From contig VHZZ01000085.1 in assembly GCA_009801015.1 (NCBI GenBank), positions 297,469 to 342,943 of the forward strand: a stretch of DNA of 45,475 bases. Direction: 5' to 3'. Source of the DNA: Silene noctiflora. Taxonomy: Eukaryota; Streptophyta; Magnoliopsida; Caryophyllales; Caryophyllaceae. Of this stretch, positions 21,704 to 34,058 are shown in pieces. The first letter of the stretch is position 1; every line of letters begins with the position of its first letter. The notes under the pieces are model-generated. The model ran no database searches, was not told the origin of the DNA, and was given only the letters and a program-made list of their open reading frames with translations. The position numbers and the translations under genes were made by a program.

Positions 21704-23352
21704 ATGGCTGAACAAAATGTTGCAAAAGATGAAACAATGGGCGCTAATTCACCACGACGAGCTGCACGTTTGAACGACAGGATTCTATCGTCTTTATCCA
21801 GGAGATCGGTCGCAGCCCATCCGTGGCATGATCTTGACATTGGTAAGTTCAAATACAATAATACAATACATACACAACATAGAATTGAACTTTTAAAAAT
21901 GTTGCAACTTCTATAATTGCAGGCCCTGAAGCACCAAAGACCGTCAATTGTGTAAGTTCTTAATCCTACATATACCAAAAGTACTCATTATATTTATGTA
22001 CAAAAAAAAAGTTCCGAAATAACATTAGTGTTCGATATGGTATAAGAATTTATAAGTCGTGTTTGCTGCTTATGTTCGAGGTGATATAGGTTATTGAGAT
22101 TACAAAAGGGAGCAAGGTTAAATATGAACTCGACAAGAAAACCGGTATGATTAAGGTAATAAAACGACTTCAAAAACCTTGTCGAAAATGTGAAGTATGT
22201 TCTTATGCAATGCTTTTATTGCAGGAAAATGTGCTGACATTTTAACTTATGCTTTGTACATTGTTAGGTTGATCGCATCCTGTATTCATCAGTGGTTTAC
22301 CCTCATAACTACGGCTTCATTCCTCGCACATTATGTGACGATAATGATCCCATCGATGTCCTCGTCCTAATGCAGGTACTTCTATTTTTACTTATAAGTG
22401 GGCAATTTTTCAAGTGTGTTGAATTAGACCGCGACTATAAGGCTTTTACGGCCCTATGTTGGAAAAACGGATGGACGATTTGGTTGAAAATGTTTATTAT
22501 TGTGCCTGATGATAATGATAATGTACAGGAACCAGTCCTCCCAGGCTGTTTCTTGAGAATTAAGGCTATCGGACTGATGCCGATGATTGATCAGGTACGA
22601 AAGCATCAGTATCTCAGTCTAATCCCCGTTGTCTAGACAGAACTCAGACATCAGTCTCGACATTATTGCGAGACTGATACATTTATCAAACTAATTACTC
22701 ATCAGTATCTCACAGTTTCTATATCGTGAGTCCGTGACTGAGAGACACTCTTTTAAGAGACTGACTGGAACTTAATTGATGCAGGGAGAGGCAGACGATA
22801 AGATCATAGCAGTTTGCGCTGACGATCCTGAGTACAAGTACTACAATGACATAAAGGAACTTCCTCCCCATCGACTTGCTGAGATTCGACGTTTCTTTGA
22901 AGATTGTATCCTCGCCAATGCGAACCTCCATTATTTTCTGTTTCAGCAATTTATAATATGTCGACACTTCTTATACATTGAAGTTGTCGACGGAAGTAGA
23001 TTTTCAGTACAATTTTTATTATGGGGTTATTATGAAATAACTTCTCTATGATTTCGGTAAGCATATATATAGAACTTGATGAAATAATTGCTTCTCTTTA
23101 ACAAAGAAAATAGACAAGAAAAACGAGAACAAGGAAGTTGCTGTGAATGACTTTCTACCCAAGGATTCCGCCTATGAAGCAATACAGCACTCAATGTAAG
23201 ATCTTCAATCCCGACACTACTAACATTCTTAGTCGTTCTTCCTGCTAAATTCATCCCTTCCCAATTTCTGCTGCTTCCTACTTATTTCCACATTAACGAC
23301 TGAGTGCAGAGATTTATACTCGGAATATATCATGCACACACTGAAACAATAA
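21704..23352 (+). CDS. PPA: Soluble inorganic pyrophosphatase (family I)
   Basis: Cytosolic Mg-dependent enzyme hydrolysing pyrophosphate to two phosphates, which pulls biosynthetic reactions forward. Exons: 21704-21842, 21923-21951, 22090-22155, 22268-22375, 22529-22594, 22785-22905, 23114-23195, 23310-23352; 654 nt, 217 aa, usual for the plant family (about 210-216). The catalytic signature D103-N-D105-P-I-D108-V fits the PPase pattern. D135, D140 and K142 align with Asp97, Asp102 and Lys104 of the E. coli enzyme. Other family blocks are [22 protein letters not shown] and VAVNDFLP. The start is the first ATG after the leader intron acceptor. The C-terminus ([14 protein letters not shown]) diverges slightly from the common NLYADYIVESLRR. 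It lies head-to-tail downstream of LHY, as in Arabidopsis. Confidence 0.95.
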
Positions 23353-24289
23353 ACCACCTTATGCAAAGGGTCCAATGTCGATACATCACCTGCTTGTCGA
23401 CTCATCTAGTAATTTACCACCCATGAAGTAAAAGTAAGGCATACCTGTATTTTTGTACATGCAGAGATGGCAGAAATCATAGTTGTGATATTTCTGCCCG
23501 TTATCCTTCCTCTGCTCTTAGCAATGTAACTATTTACAACAGTACTATGTATGATTTTAGTTTTCAGAATTGTGATGTGAGGCTAACTATACACTTTCAT
23601 CCATGTATACATTTTGGATCATATATAAAAATTGATATATGCTTGATTTTAGCAATGTATTACTGAAAAATCACAAGTCCGCCATAATGAGAGCAGCCCT
23701 ATGGCATTATGAATCATACCTTACACTTGGAGATTCAGGGTTTTGTAAATCGGCTGCATTTAGGGTTAGGAAAGATGCCAATCTTCAAATGAAAAATTCC
23801 CAGTGATGCAATCTAACAACCGAATCGGATTTCTGATTTGTTTGATTCTAAAAAAGTAGGTGATGTCAAATCTGTATTCCTAAAGGTGTCAACTATAACT
23901 GGACCAGATAATCTTTCAATGATATAGATATGCGTCATGATGCTCCAAATATCCTCTTAACTCTCGAGTGAGTGAGTGAGTGGCGTGAGTCTAGTCAAGA
24001 GGTTCAAATTGTAGGATGGCTTTTAGGGATGGTCATGGGTCAGACACGACTTTATTGGTCATAGACATTCTAAAATTAAAAAAAATCATCAGGCATACAA
24101 CTGGAGAAGGTTGAACAACCAACCAAAAACACAGCGACATGTCATAAAAAAACATATTTTTTCCATTGCACGTCATGTTTAGAAAGCTATCAGTATGTAA
24201 AATAACAGAAAAAGACCTGAGAAAATGTGAACAGGCTCTACAATTATGCCATACCCCAATAGATTTGCCACAACAACCCATGAGTAAAG
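23353..24289. other. Convergent 3' region between PPA and RPF1
   Basis: The 3' ends of PPA (+) and RPF1 (-) face each other across 937 bases, which must hold both 3' UTRs. Includes a short GAGT microsatellite near 23966-23982. No other gene is seen. Confidence 0.6.
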
Positions 24290-27200
24290 TTACAGGAAGA
24301 ACCTCCTCCGACTGGTATCCATCTCCGGCTGTTAACAAACAAAGAGAAAGGTCATTACAAATCTAAAACGCGATGTATGCAACACAAAAGAGAAAAGTAA
24401 GTTACCTTATGATTCCATTCAAATTCGCCACCTTTAGTATCAAATGTTCCATGCTGTAGACTAACTAATTTCAAGACAAAACGTGGACCACATTCCTGCA
24501 TAAAAGGATAAACTTTTAAGTTTATCTCTAGACCTACGTCAAACCACAAAAAGACGCCAAAAAAAGGATTTACTACCGCTAAAAACATATGTTCTAGTAT
24601 TAAAAGCAAAATGAGGGATAGCTGCTAATAGGGGAAAATGAGGGATAGCTGCTAATAGGGGAAAATGAGGGATTCAAGATGAAAAAATGATGAACTAACA
24701 CATGTGCCTCAAAACCATATGTTCTAGTATTAAAAGCAAAAATAAAAGAGAGGAGGCAACAATATAGGAGCCACATACCTGAAGACGAGCAATCACCTTC
24801 TTTCCTGCTATGAGTTCCTTGTCCTTGTCCTTTGAATCCGTGTTCTTTGCTTCTTTGGCTTCAAAGATATACCTTACGTAGTAGAAAGACACGATGATTA
24901 ACAAAGCAGAATTAATGTCAGATGTAGGACTCCCAATTCCATCTAAATTAACCAAGTACCTATGATGGCGGAAGAAGATATAATCTCGCTGATTATGGAA
25001 TGTGACAACCCGCCGACCACGAAATTCCGGGTTTTGTGGAAATAGAGACTGCATCATCCTGCGAGGAACACACAAGGAAAAGAATAATGAGATACCACCT
25101 GGTAATTCCGTACTGCAAAATTTAGAAGTAAAGAAACAATGAGTATGAAGGAAACCTTCCAACACGACACCCAAGTCTTGTTGTAAAATTATTTAGAACC
25201 AGCTCAGGCCAGTGGCTGGTTGGATTACCATGACCCTGCAAAACATAAGAGTTACATGAGCAAGAGAGCTTGAAAAAAGAAGCTCTGCATGAAAACATGC
25301 TCACTCCATTAACCGTAACACAACAAGACCAAAGAAGCTAAACAACCTAGTTGCCAAACCACATGAACCACAAAATACGCTTTCCAATGACAAATTTAAT
25401 TATACAAAAAAGCCCATGAAAGACAGCTACTGTCCTAGGTGTTTCACGTGCAAGTTATACTAGTTAGTTTGTCACAAGAACACAGGAGTCAGGTTCTCAA
25501 ATGGCATCAACTAGCTTAGAAGGAACAGAATACCAGCCGATAACATCACATAGATTCTAAAACAAGCACACCATATCATACTCCCTCCTTTCAAATCCAA
25601 CACTCACATTTCATTGTTGGTATTGAGATGGAGGAAGAGGAAAATTGGGGAAAGTCCTGGCTACCGCAGAAGTGACAGATATCCGGGAAGAAAAAGACGA
25701 TGCAGAAAATGGGGAAGAGCCCAAGGGGGAAAGAGTCAATGAACGAGGAGGAAGGGCCAATGAATGAGCAGGAAGAGATAAGGCTGAAAGAGCCAAGGAA
25801 AATAAATCGTGCTCAAAGGCCTCTGCTCCAAAGCCTACTACCTTGTCTGATGTGCCAGTAGCATTAAGAACACGAAGAAAAATTGCCGAAAGTACATGAA
25901 AAAAAAAAAAAAAAAGTCTGATCCATGATTTTTTTTGGGCGAAAAACTAAGAAATATAACAATGATCAACAATGGGTATATATATGCCAAGATCTTTAAA
26001 AGGGAGGGAGCCAACTTTCACCCCAGAAATTCTGATAATATCTAGGCTTGCAGTATCTCAACAGAGTGCTTATTTTACCAAGTATGTAAAATTGATTGTT
26101 CTAATTTCAATATGTGCAGGGCGCTCATCGCGATGCTTGGAGATGCGTCATTCTGTGGCTGTGTTGTTTATGGGCTATCATTTCAAACAAGTAACTAGGA
26201 TTTGAGAAACAAAATTTGGTACTTTGTGTTGTATTTACTCACTCTACTTATTTTGGTGCTTAAAGATTCTCAAAGATCAAATCTCTACTTGCTCATCTAT
26301 CAAGTAAGGTTTGAAATAGATTTCGTAGAACTAGCTTGATTTTGACCTTTGTAGGTTAAGACTTGACGTGAACAATAGGGTTGTTTGACAATTCGTGTTG
26401 TTTATTGTGGCGGTTCTTTGGCTAAAATTATGAGCATTACTAAGCGTGGTAAAATGGTGTGATTTCAGACATATATCAAGTCCCTTTAATGGTAGTATAT
26501 AATCAAGCAATCAACGACATAATAATAAAAATATAGTAATAGTAACGGTGATAGTGCCAATAATTATCTATTGTCTACATTTTGGTTTCCTCGAGCCCTA
26601 TCATACACTTCTCCAGTAGATTCTAAAACAAGCACACCCTATCATACTCCCTCCCTTCAAATCCTAACACTCACATTTCATTTTTGTACACTATTCAAAA
26701 TTAAAGAGTTTTGTTAAAATTTCACACAATCTATAAGAGATAATATAATCATTTGGAATCTTGTTTGATTCGTCTAAAGGAGTGCAACAAAAATGCGAAA
26801 TTTTTAGAATTTTTACAAATATGTAATAAAAGATATTAAACAATATAAAACGTGCATTGGTATACGTGAAAAAGGTAAAAGTGAGTGTTGGATTTGAATG
26901 GAGGGAGTAGTAAAATAGTATGCCTCATATTAGAATATGCAGATGTTTAGTTTCTAAAATATGGTTAGTAATGAAAAAATTATAACTACGCCTAAACAAG
27001 TACAGAGTATATTATACAAGTTCTGCGGGTCAATAAACTGTCCATGGCCTAGCAGAGGAAACAAAAAGAAAGTAACTCATGTATTATGTACGCACGAAAA
27101 AGAAATATAAATTAAAAATAATGAGACTCAAACTATCCAACTAACCTTAATATCCTTCCGTAAAACAAGCTTTGACAGCTTAAAGTGTGCCGTAGGTCCT

Positions 27201-28654
27201 TCAGGTAAGCCAATAATTAACAGAGCATCTACAACCAAGATCATACCAGCAATTATAATTGTGCAGATTATGAACGATGCGATTATTTTATAGACAAGTG
27301 CACATTGTCTACAAAAAAAACTATGTTTCAACTAACCGGGTTCTCTTCGGTTTGTGTGGACAACAATAAGGGAAGTATAGTCCTTCTTAGTCGCATAAGT
27401 TACAATCTGGACAGAAATAGAAGAAACCTATCAGATTTCCAAGAGAAACAAAACATACAGAATTTGTTTCCAAAATGAAAGGAAACAAGTACTACCTTCT
27501 TCAAATCATAGGTTCCTCTCTTATAATACTCGGAATTAGGAATCACTTGGAGTAGCTCTTTGATAAACTCAGGTCCCCTCTGTAGATTATGCAAAGTACT
27601 GAATTAACTATTAAACGTACATTTTGAGGAAATTGTCCGACAAATGATGAAAATGGGAACGAAGGAATGAACGCATAACATCACAGGCTCACAGCTAGCA
27701 AACAAGCTACCGGAAACAGGAAATGAGAAAGCAATACTTTGCAAATCACAACTAATGAATGTAGAAAATTAACAATATCACGACATAATGCACAGACGAG
27801 CATATATAATATGCGTCATAATATGTCTACATAATATGATCCGTCTAACTAGCTGCCTTCAATTCAAAACCGCATTGTATAATACAAAATACAGCCAATC
27901 ACTTAATCTACTAAAAACAAAGCTAGCATCTTCAACATATTCTAGGCAAATCAATCACAAAAGACTGCTGAAATTAAAGCAGAAAAAGATTATTACAGTG
28001 GAGTGAAAACGGCACGTAGTGATCAAAACTTTAGGAGTCCTCTCTCCTTTCAAAACAGTGCTAAATTCATCCGTCTCAATCTCCGCAAACAGCTGCAAAC
28101 ATTGAAAAATAGCACACAAATTCCTCAAAAATCTACTCAAAACCACAGAAAACTCAAATCAAAATGTCGAAAGCGAACCTCTTCATCATCAGGCTTGCAA
28201 ACAGTTTCATCAGCTTCTCGAGTGTTCTCAATAGTACGAGGAACTTGTCTCGCCGGCGGCTGCAAATCAACCAAAAAACAAATCAAATTCGACCGTTAAA
28301 TCATCAAAACCTAACATTCAAACGGCAAGGAAAATGAAGAAATACCTCTTCCCCGAGCTCAACAGCGCGTTTTTCGGCAGCATCACGAGCTTTAACCTTC
28401 TTCCGCTTATCAACTTTCTTCTGTTGTTTGAGTTTAGAGTGAATTTCTGACCGTTTTTGCTTGTTTTTAATCATCGACGGTAGGATTAGCGACGGTTTTG
28501 AATCGTGAGTTGAAGTATTAGGTTTAGAGGAAGAAGAATCTTCGTTTTCGCCATTGTCGGAGTTTCTGAGTTTCTTATCTCTTCTCCTTCGTCCGCCATT
28601 GTCGTCGGAATCATCTCCTCCTTGATCTCTATTCCTTCGTCTTTCGCTTCCCAT
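24290..28654 (-). CDS. RPF1: Ribosome production factor 1 (Brix-domain 60S assembly factor)
   Basis: Nucleolar Brix protein needed for processing and assembly of the large ribosomal subunit. Minus-strand exons in order: 28654-28346, 28259-28179, 28092-27997, 27579-27496, 27406-27337, 27228-27146, 25235-25156, 25058-24960, 24872-24779, 24495-24406, 24328-24290; 1125 nt, 374 aa, all GT-AG and in phase. The N-terminus (1-110) is highly basic and charged (nuclear/nucleolar type), with [19 protein letters not shown] and [15 protein letters not shown]. The Brix domain runs about 150-345: [75 protein letters not shown] and [16 protein letters not shown], closing with [11 protein letters not shown]. 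The 1.9-kb intron 6 holds MITE insertions. No defects seen. Confidence 0.95.
24580..24743. repeat. 27-bp tandem repeat bracketed by a 32-bp direct repeat in an RPF1 intron
   Basis: 'aaaatgagggatagctgcta' followed by 'atagggg' is repeated 2.4 times at 24608-24673. It is flanked by two copies of 'catatgttctagtattaaaa' plus 'gcaaaa', starting near 24586 and 24716. A simple local duplication between exons 10 and 9. Confidence 0.85.
25579..25636. mobile_element. Internally deleted Stowaway-like MITE remnant in RPF1 intron 6
   Basis: The left terminal repeat ACTCCCTCCTTTCAAATCC with 'aacactcacatttcatt' joins directly to a degraded right end (TGTTGGTATTGAGATGGAGG). The same left end, together with about 25 bases of identical flank, recurs at 26618-26682 beside a full-length copy. 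Confidence 0.55.
26647..26907. mobile_element. Stowaway-type MITE in RPF1 intron 6
   Basis: 261-base element with terminal inverted repeats beginning CTCCCTCCCTTCAAATCC and ending GGATTTGAATGGAGGGAG, flanked by TA on both sides (26645-26646 and 26908-26909), as expected of Tc1/mariner-derived Stowaway elements. The inner TIR continues as AACACTCAC / GTGAGTGTT. No coding capacity. Confidence 0.88.
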
Positions 28655-29025
28655 GGCGGAATTGATGTTGCAGTGACGGAAGTTTTTGGGGATTTTTTTT
28701 TTTATTTTTTTTAGGGTGAGGTTTTTGTTAGGTTAGGGTTTTGGAGTTTGGATACGGGGTTTGATTCGTTTGGGCTATTGGATAATACGACTATACGAGT
28801 ACCTGACTTTTTCAAATGGGTTTTGTGTTAAACAAGTCCGACTTTCAATCCCATTTCGTGTTTCATCTTATGTTCATCGCCTGACGCCCGTATACTAAAA
28901 GATTAACACATTTCCAAAATTTTCCGCTTAAGTAATATTGTACTGGACAATATTTATTTCCTAATTAATTACTGTGCACTACCTATTTAGTATTATATAA
29001 TGGATTAGTTTCCTTATAACTTTTC
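28655..29025. other. RPF1 upstream region
   Basis: 5' flank of RPF1 (transcribed leftwards) with T-rich tracts near 28688-28710 that may belong to the leader or promoter. No TATA motif can be assigned with confidence and no other gene is seen. Confidence 0.4.
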
Positions 29026-29104
29026 TGTTATGCTCCATTGCATGGTATGGAACATGAGTTCCACATCGATCGTATGGGAGGCTTGATGTGGGATTTATAA
29101 AGAA

Positions 29105-30628
29105 CTAGTATAGATCTCGTACTATAGTAAGGTATTTGTAAAAAGTTGTGTTAGAGAAAAATGTAATTAAGATGTTGACATTAAACATTTATACAATTAA
29201 TAAATCTACTATTATAAGGTTTCGTATTGAGACGAATTCTCATAGTAGTTGAGAATTCATTTTTTGTATTTTTTATGAAATTTGGCCTACATGGAAATTA
29301 CGTAAAAAAGTTATTTTAGATGCTTGATATTTTTGAGGTTGATATTTTTGAGGTTGATTTGGAAGAAATATTTAGAAATTGATTTAAAAAATTTAACAAA
29401 TTACATCTCTATATTTCTTAATTTTTAAGATAATAAATTTTGTTTTAATAAATGGAATCCTATTAGTCAGAAAGATTTTGTAAGAATAACGCTAAGTGGA
29501 TTTTTTAGCAAGATTTTTGTCAATTAATGGAATCAAATTAATAGACTAAATTAACAGTGAGCCCACTTACTNCATTAGTTAGAATTTGTCAAGAGTAATA
29601 ATAACATTGAGCGGGAACTTTTAAGTAGTGTTAATCATTTAGTATATAGGAGATTAATTTATTTTTTCTATGAGGATCTGTTGAAAAGGATCGTATCAAA
29701 TGTACAGGAAGTTTAAGAAAAGTATTGTGTATTGTGCATTTAATTCCAATTAGTGTATTTTTTTTTTGTTTAGAATAGATTGCCTATAATATTAATTGAC
29801 TATAATATATTCTTTCTGAAAATATAAGAGATTTAATTCCAATCAGTGTAGTTTTTTTTCTCAAAATAGATTGACTACAATATATTATTGCTGAAAAAAG
29901 AATAGGATATTTATTAACTGTCTACAATATATTATTGCTGAAAATTGAAGAAACCAATTATTAATTGACTATTATATATTATTGCTGAAAATAGAAGAAG
30001 ATATTTTTGAACAAGGAAGCAGTTGAGCGGGAAAAATGAGCGGAATTATCCTAGACGTGTTAATCTTTTAGTCTATAGGGGATTGTGTATATAATTTGTG
30101 TATTGTGTATTAGATTGGATAATAATCTCGGTAGAGGATATTGTATAGTGTATATAAAGTTGCGATTTTATTGTTCTTGATTTTCTATGTATATATTTAT
30201 TATTGCTAAAAAAAAGATTGACAATGATATTGTTTAGTGTATATAAAGTTGCATTTTTCTGTGTATATTTATTATTGCTAAAAAAGATTGATCGCAACTA
30301 TTTGACGGATATATTAATTGAGTACAATATTTTAGAAGAGAATATTTTAGAAAGAAATATTCCATATGGGATATGGGATTGACGTCAATTTAGAATATTA
30401 ATCACCTATAGTAGTTACTGACGTAGAAGAATATTAATCACCAGAAATATTCCATATGAGATATCGAAATTGAGTACAATTGACTACAATATATTAATTA
30501 TTGACTAAAATATATTAATTAATGTTAGAATTTAGAAGGGAATATTCTCTTTGGGGGGGGGGGGGGCAGTGAGCGGGAAACGTGAGCGGGAAAAACACAA
30601 GTGTGTTAATCTTTTAGTCTATAGAGGA
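29105..30628 (-). mobile_element. Non-autonomous Helitron nested in the TRIM 5' LTR
   Basis: On the minus strand the insertion starts TCCTCTATAGACTAAAAG and ends ATCTATACTAG, i.e. 5'-TC...CTAG-3', and sits exactly between A and T of the host (CCCAA|TTCTTT). These are the hallmarks of Helitrons, which make no target duplication. A weak palindrome (TATAG...CTATA) precedes the CTAG end. No Rep/helicase is encoded, so it is non-autonomous. Removing 1524 bases restores a full LTR. Confidence 0.82.
29700..30295. repeat. Sub-repeats inside the Helitron
   Basis: Several diverged copies of 'gactacaatatattattgct' + 'gaaaa' occur between about 29780 and 29998. A further tandem pair, about 30137-30211 and 30220-30290, contains 'agtgtatataaagttgc' and 'tatttattattgctaaaaaa'. 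AT-rich and non-coding. A 15-base G run follows near 30552-30566. Confidence 0.7.
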
Positions 30629-30943
30629 TTGGGCTATACCACCCTTTGAGCTAGCTTTTGGAGTGGGTTCTCCCAATATCTATATCAATGTATCAGAGCC
30701 AACCACCACCCTATGGTAACGTCGGTATCACAGTGTTCACCCGAGGCTAGAAGGTTCTAGCTCAAAGCCAGCAGGCGAGGGCGTTGGATGTGGAGCGTGG
30801 TGGAATGTTATGGTTCGTGCATGGTATGAGACATGAGTACCACTTCGGTTGTATAGGAGGCTTGATCTGAGATTTATATAGAAATTGAGCGATATCACCC
30901 ATTGAGCTTGCTTATGTGGTTGGTTCTCCCAATATCTATATCA

Positions 30944-31497
30944 TTTTATGCTAATATGGATAATAATTTCTTGATATGTATCCATTTTTACATTTGTTAA
31001 ACCCGCTTTATAAGAGACTAATTAATAATTTTTTTTTTCTTGGTGCGTAATAGGGGTGATTGGGTGAAGCCCCATTAATTTTGTGCCTGAAACTTGTCTA
31101 GCTAATTTTTTATTTTTTTTAAACAACAGTAAAGAAATGATACAATTGCATAATGTTCGGGCAACTAAATCATTTTAACATGAAGACATTAGACATGAGG
31201 TGTAGTGCTTGCAATAGTCATTCAACTTGCAACAAAATCTTCATAATTGAGATCATTAAGGTATAGAATAGACTTCACAATACAATTGCACATCGATCAT
31301 CATGTCTATTGAATATTGTTTTCCACAAACTGACAACAGTAAATAGTTTGATTCCTCTTTGTACGATCGTCTCGTAATAAGTTATTGTTGAAGCGTCTTA
31401 CAGAAAACTTACGATTATATGTTAGCGTATAAGACTTAGGACGTATGATTAATTGACTATGTTTAACAACATAAGCGGTTATATACATCGAAACATA
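30944..31497. other. Intergenic DNA downstream of the first UMAMIT gene
   Basis: Contains the 3' UTR of the minus-strand transporter near 31400-31497. The last ~70 bases (from about 31430) are shared with the second copy at 38220-38291 and mark one edge of the tandem duplication. No gene is seen. Confidence 0.5.
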
Positions 31498-34058
31498 CTA
31501 ACAATTACATCTTGAGTTGGAAGTGGCTTGAGTAACATCTCCTGTGGCCACAATTGTAGTTGCAGGAATTCCATTGCATTCTATAACACCAGGTGCCTTA
31601 TTCGTGCTCGCCTCCATTCCATTGCTTTTACCCCATAGGAGAATATATAGACCGCAAACAACCACGATGGACCCTATAATACTGCGAAAAAAAGGGGAAA
31701 AATTTAGACCATATCATGATAGAAATAAAGTCACTGTAAACTTCTTAAATAACGAGTGAGTTTTGGATAAAATCATCCTATCATATCGGGAAACGTGGCA
31801 TATATGAGGTCTCGAGCTGGAATTTCAAACTTGAAACTCATTCGGAACTTTTAAAATTTACCATGTCCTGGTAAATAACAAATGAAAGTGACAAACCTTC
31901 CAAAGTAAATTTGTTCATGAAAGAAGGTTAAATCCATTATCATCACAAAAATCTGTATGAAAGGGCTGAATGCTGCAGTGAAGACAGGTCCCCTCTGTTC
32001 AACACACCATGATATCCCAACATAGCAAAGTCCTGATCCAAATATTCCCTGCATTTGACATCACTCAGCATTATTAACAGTATGTGAATTCTTATACTCC
32101 TACGATAAGTGGCGGACACGGGATTTACATTGTGGGTGTGCAATTTTAAACATTCAGCATTAACACCAAATTTTAGCCATTTTTTCGACCTGCTTACTAT
32201 GAAAAAGTTTCTTAAATTTCGTTTTCCATAATGAGTGCACATTTGGAGTGTTGTGTGCACATCCCGGTCCGTCACTGCTGGCTACAACCTCAGGAAAGTT
32301 TCTAAACTGTATCAGAAAATGATATCTTTAAGGTCCACAAAAGGTAGTTTCTGAAAATTCCCTCCAGGGCATATGGTAACAACAACATTATTGGCAGAAA
32401 GATGAAAGTGATTAAATAAATATACAAGGTCTTTTATTTAAGTCCAAAAAAAGCTAATTTTGATTGTTTATATAGTGGAAAAGGGAGTCAGACTCAGATC
32501 CAACAAGTAGTACATCAACTTGATTCATTGAATGAAGTTTCCTGTAGTGGTTAAGTTTGAGATATTATGTGGGTAAGTTCGGCCCCAGATCCGAATACCC
32601 CTTTTCCCGACATTGTACAGATTTTCCGTCTCCTATTAGACGTTAAAGAAAAGCGTCTTAGATGCAACTACTGATAAACATGTCTCTTAAATAGTGAGGA
32701 AATTAGAGGAGTCAACTTCATACTTAGTTACTTACAGCAAAAAATACAGTAAAAATCTGCAGCTTCCCTCTGAGAATCCACAAGCTGAGATCTCTGTTGA
32801 TGGCGAAACAAAGAATAGCAGACTGAACAGCACCAAAAGCAGACATCAGAGTTGTGCTTCTGTATTTGCATGGATATTCCTTGCCAATTCTTGATTGTAA
32901 AAGAAACCATGCAGCCCAAATAAATATGCTTATTATTAGGAAAATTGATCCAAGAATCCAATTTTGCGGTTTGACAACTCCAGCAGCCATATTTGAGTTA
33001 TTGCCATGGTGTGTATGGTTCACTGGAAATCCTCTGTAGAATATCAACAGTAAAGTTCCACCAAGACAAATTAGTGAGCCTGAGACTTTAGCAATCCCAC
33101 TTTTACTTCGCAAGTTGACGTTCTCCTGCCTGAAAAACCGCAATGCTATTAAATTGATGTCTCTTATCCTACTTCTGTCTCTCTCTCAGTTAATTTTTAC
33201 GTTTGCTTTTGTATTATTATTATTATTTTTTTTTTTTTAATGTGAGCACTTGCGGTAGTTGCATTTATTCTCCACAAAAAAAACATTACTAAGAAAGAAA
33301 CATAAACTATTGTCATGGAGCCAGGGTAATAACTCAAATACGGCCTACAAAAGAAGCATAAACCAAAGATCATATTCGAGAGCCAATAAAAAGAGTCATT
33401 GGGTACATTAGAAGTGGAAAACCTTAAGTCACCTGAGTGGTAAAGCAAGAAGGAAAGTGAACACAGGGGTCATATTGACAAAGGCAGTTGCATACGCAGC
33501 AGACGTATACTGGATCCCGATGAGAAATAAGTACTGAGTAAGTGTTGCCCTGAAAACATATCATGGCCTTTTAAATGATTTTCAAACACAGAATAGAATA
33601 AGCTACAAAAACACAATTTTTTTTGTCTAAAAACAAAGTACCTAAGTGTTAGACCGACTCAGAGTAAAACATGTATACGTGCAGGACTGCAGTAGTCCTT
33701 ACCCCATTAAAGCACTGAAGAAGAGGTGGAACAAGATTGGTGTTGTGAGCTTCGAGCCGCTTTTCCTGCAACAAAGGTATGACATCAACTGAATGCTTCT
33801 TATAATATGTACATATTTCTGATTTGTATCGAGGCTTCTAAAAAACTGTGCAAGCAAATAAGCACAGAATTACCTTTCACAGAAGTAGGCAATGGGCATT
33901 ACAAAAATTGCACCAATTATCAAACGGTACGTGACAATGACTAACTGACTGTCACCCTCATTAAGAACTTTCTTAAACAAAATGTTCAATACAGCCATCA
34001 CAAAATAAACAGCCAGAATCACAACAACAGGCTTCCATTTCTGACATCCTGATACCAT
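31498..34058 (-). CDS. UMAMIT / nodulin MtN21-like EamA transporter (WAT1-related), copy A
   Basis: Membrane exporter of the plant drug/metabolite (EamA) superfamily. Characterised members move amino acids or auxin across plasma or vacuolar membranes, but the substrate here is unknown. Exons (minus): 34058-33874, 33765-33703, 33549-33433, 33129-32736, 32048-31897, 31681-31498; 1095 nt, 364 aa, near the family norm. Hydrophobic segments fit about ten TM helices in two EamA halves, for example VVVILAVYFVMAVLNILF, VTYRLIIGAIFVMPIAYF, SIFLIISIFIWAAWFLLQ and SIIGSIVVVCGLYILLWG. Family blocks include FKKVLNEG, QYLFLIGIQYTSA and GISWCVEQRGPVFTAAFSP. Exon 4 encodes the central loop and both its flanking helices. 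The soluble tail ends ATSNSRCNC. Intact and in phase. Tandem paralogue of 40166-38292. Confidence 0.93.
32103..32284. mobile_element. hAT-like MITE in the fourth intron of UMAMIT copy A
   Basis: Imperfect terminal inverted repeats, AAGTGGCGGACACGGG at the left and CCCGGTCCGTCACTGCTG at the right. The corresponding intron of copy B is only 177 bases against 687 in copy A and lacks this sequence. Flanks TCCTACGA and GGCTACAA could be a decayed 8-bp target duplication. Confidence 0.6.

Larger units (their letters stand above)
29026..30943 (+). mobile_element. TRIM (terminal-repeat retrotransposon in miniature), split by a Helitron
   Basis: 5' LTR 29026-29104 plus 30629-30687 (138 bases once the insertion is removed), PBS-like TGTATCAGAGCC at 30689-30700, a 118-base internal region, and 3' LTR 30806-30943 (138 bases). 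Both LTRs start TGTTATG and end CTATATCA and match the solo LTR in the LHY intron. Flanks TTTTC and TTTTA form a near-perfect 5-bp target duplication. Without the insertion the element is 394 bases, typical of TRIMs, with no coding capacity. Confidence 0.85.

Noticed and set aside
29026-30943. The separated LTR halves as two independent solo LTR fragments
   Set aside because: The pieces are complementary halves of one 138-base LTR and join exactly at an A/T Helitron target with a PBS following, so a single nested element is the simpler reading.
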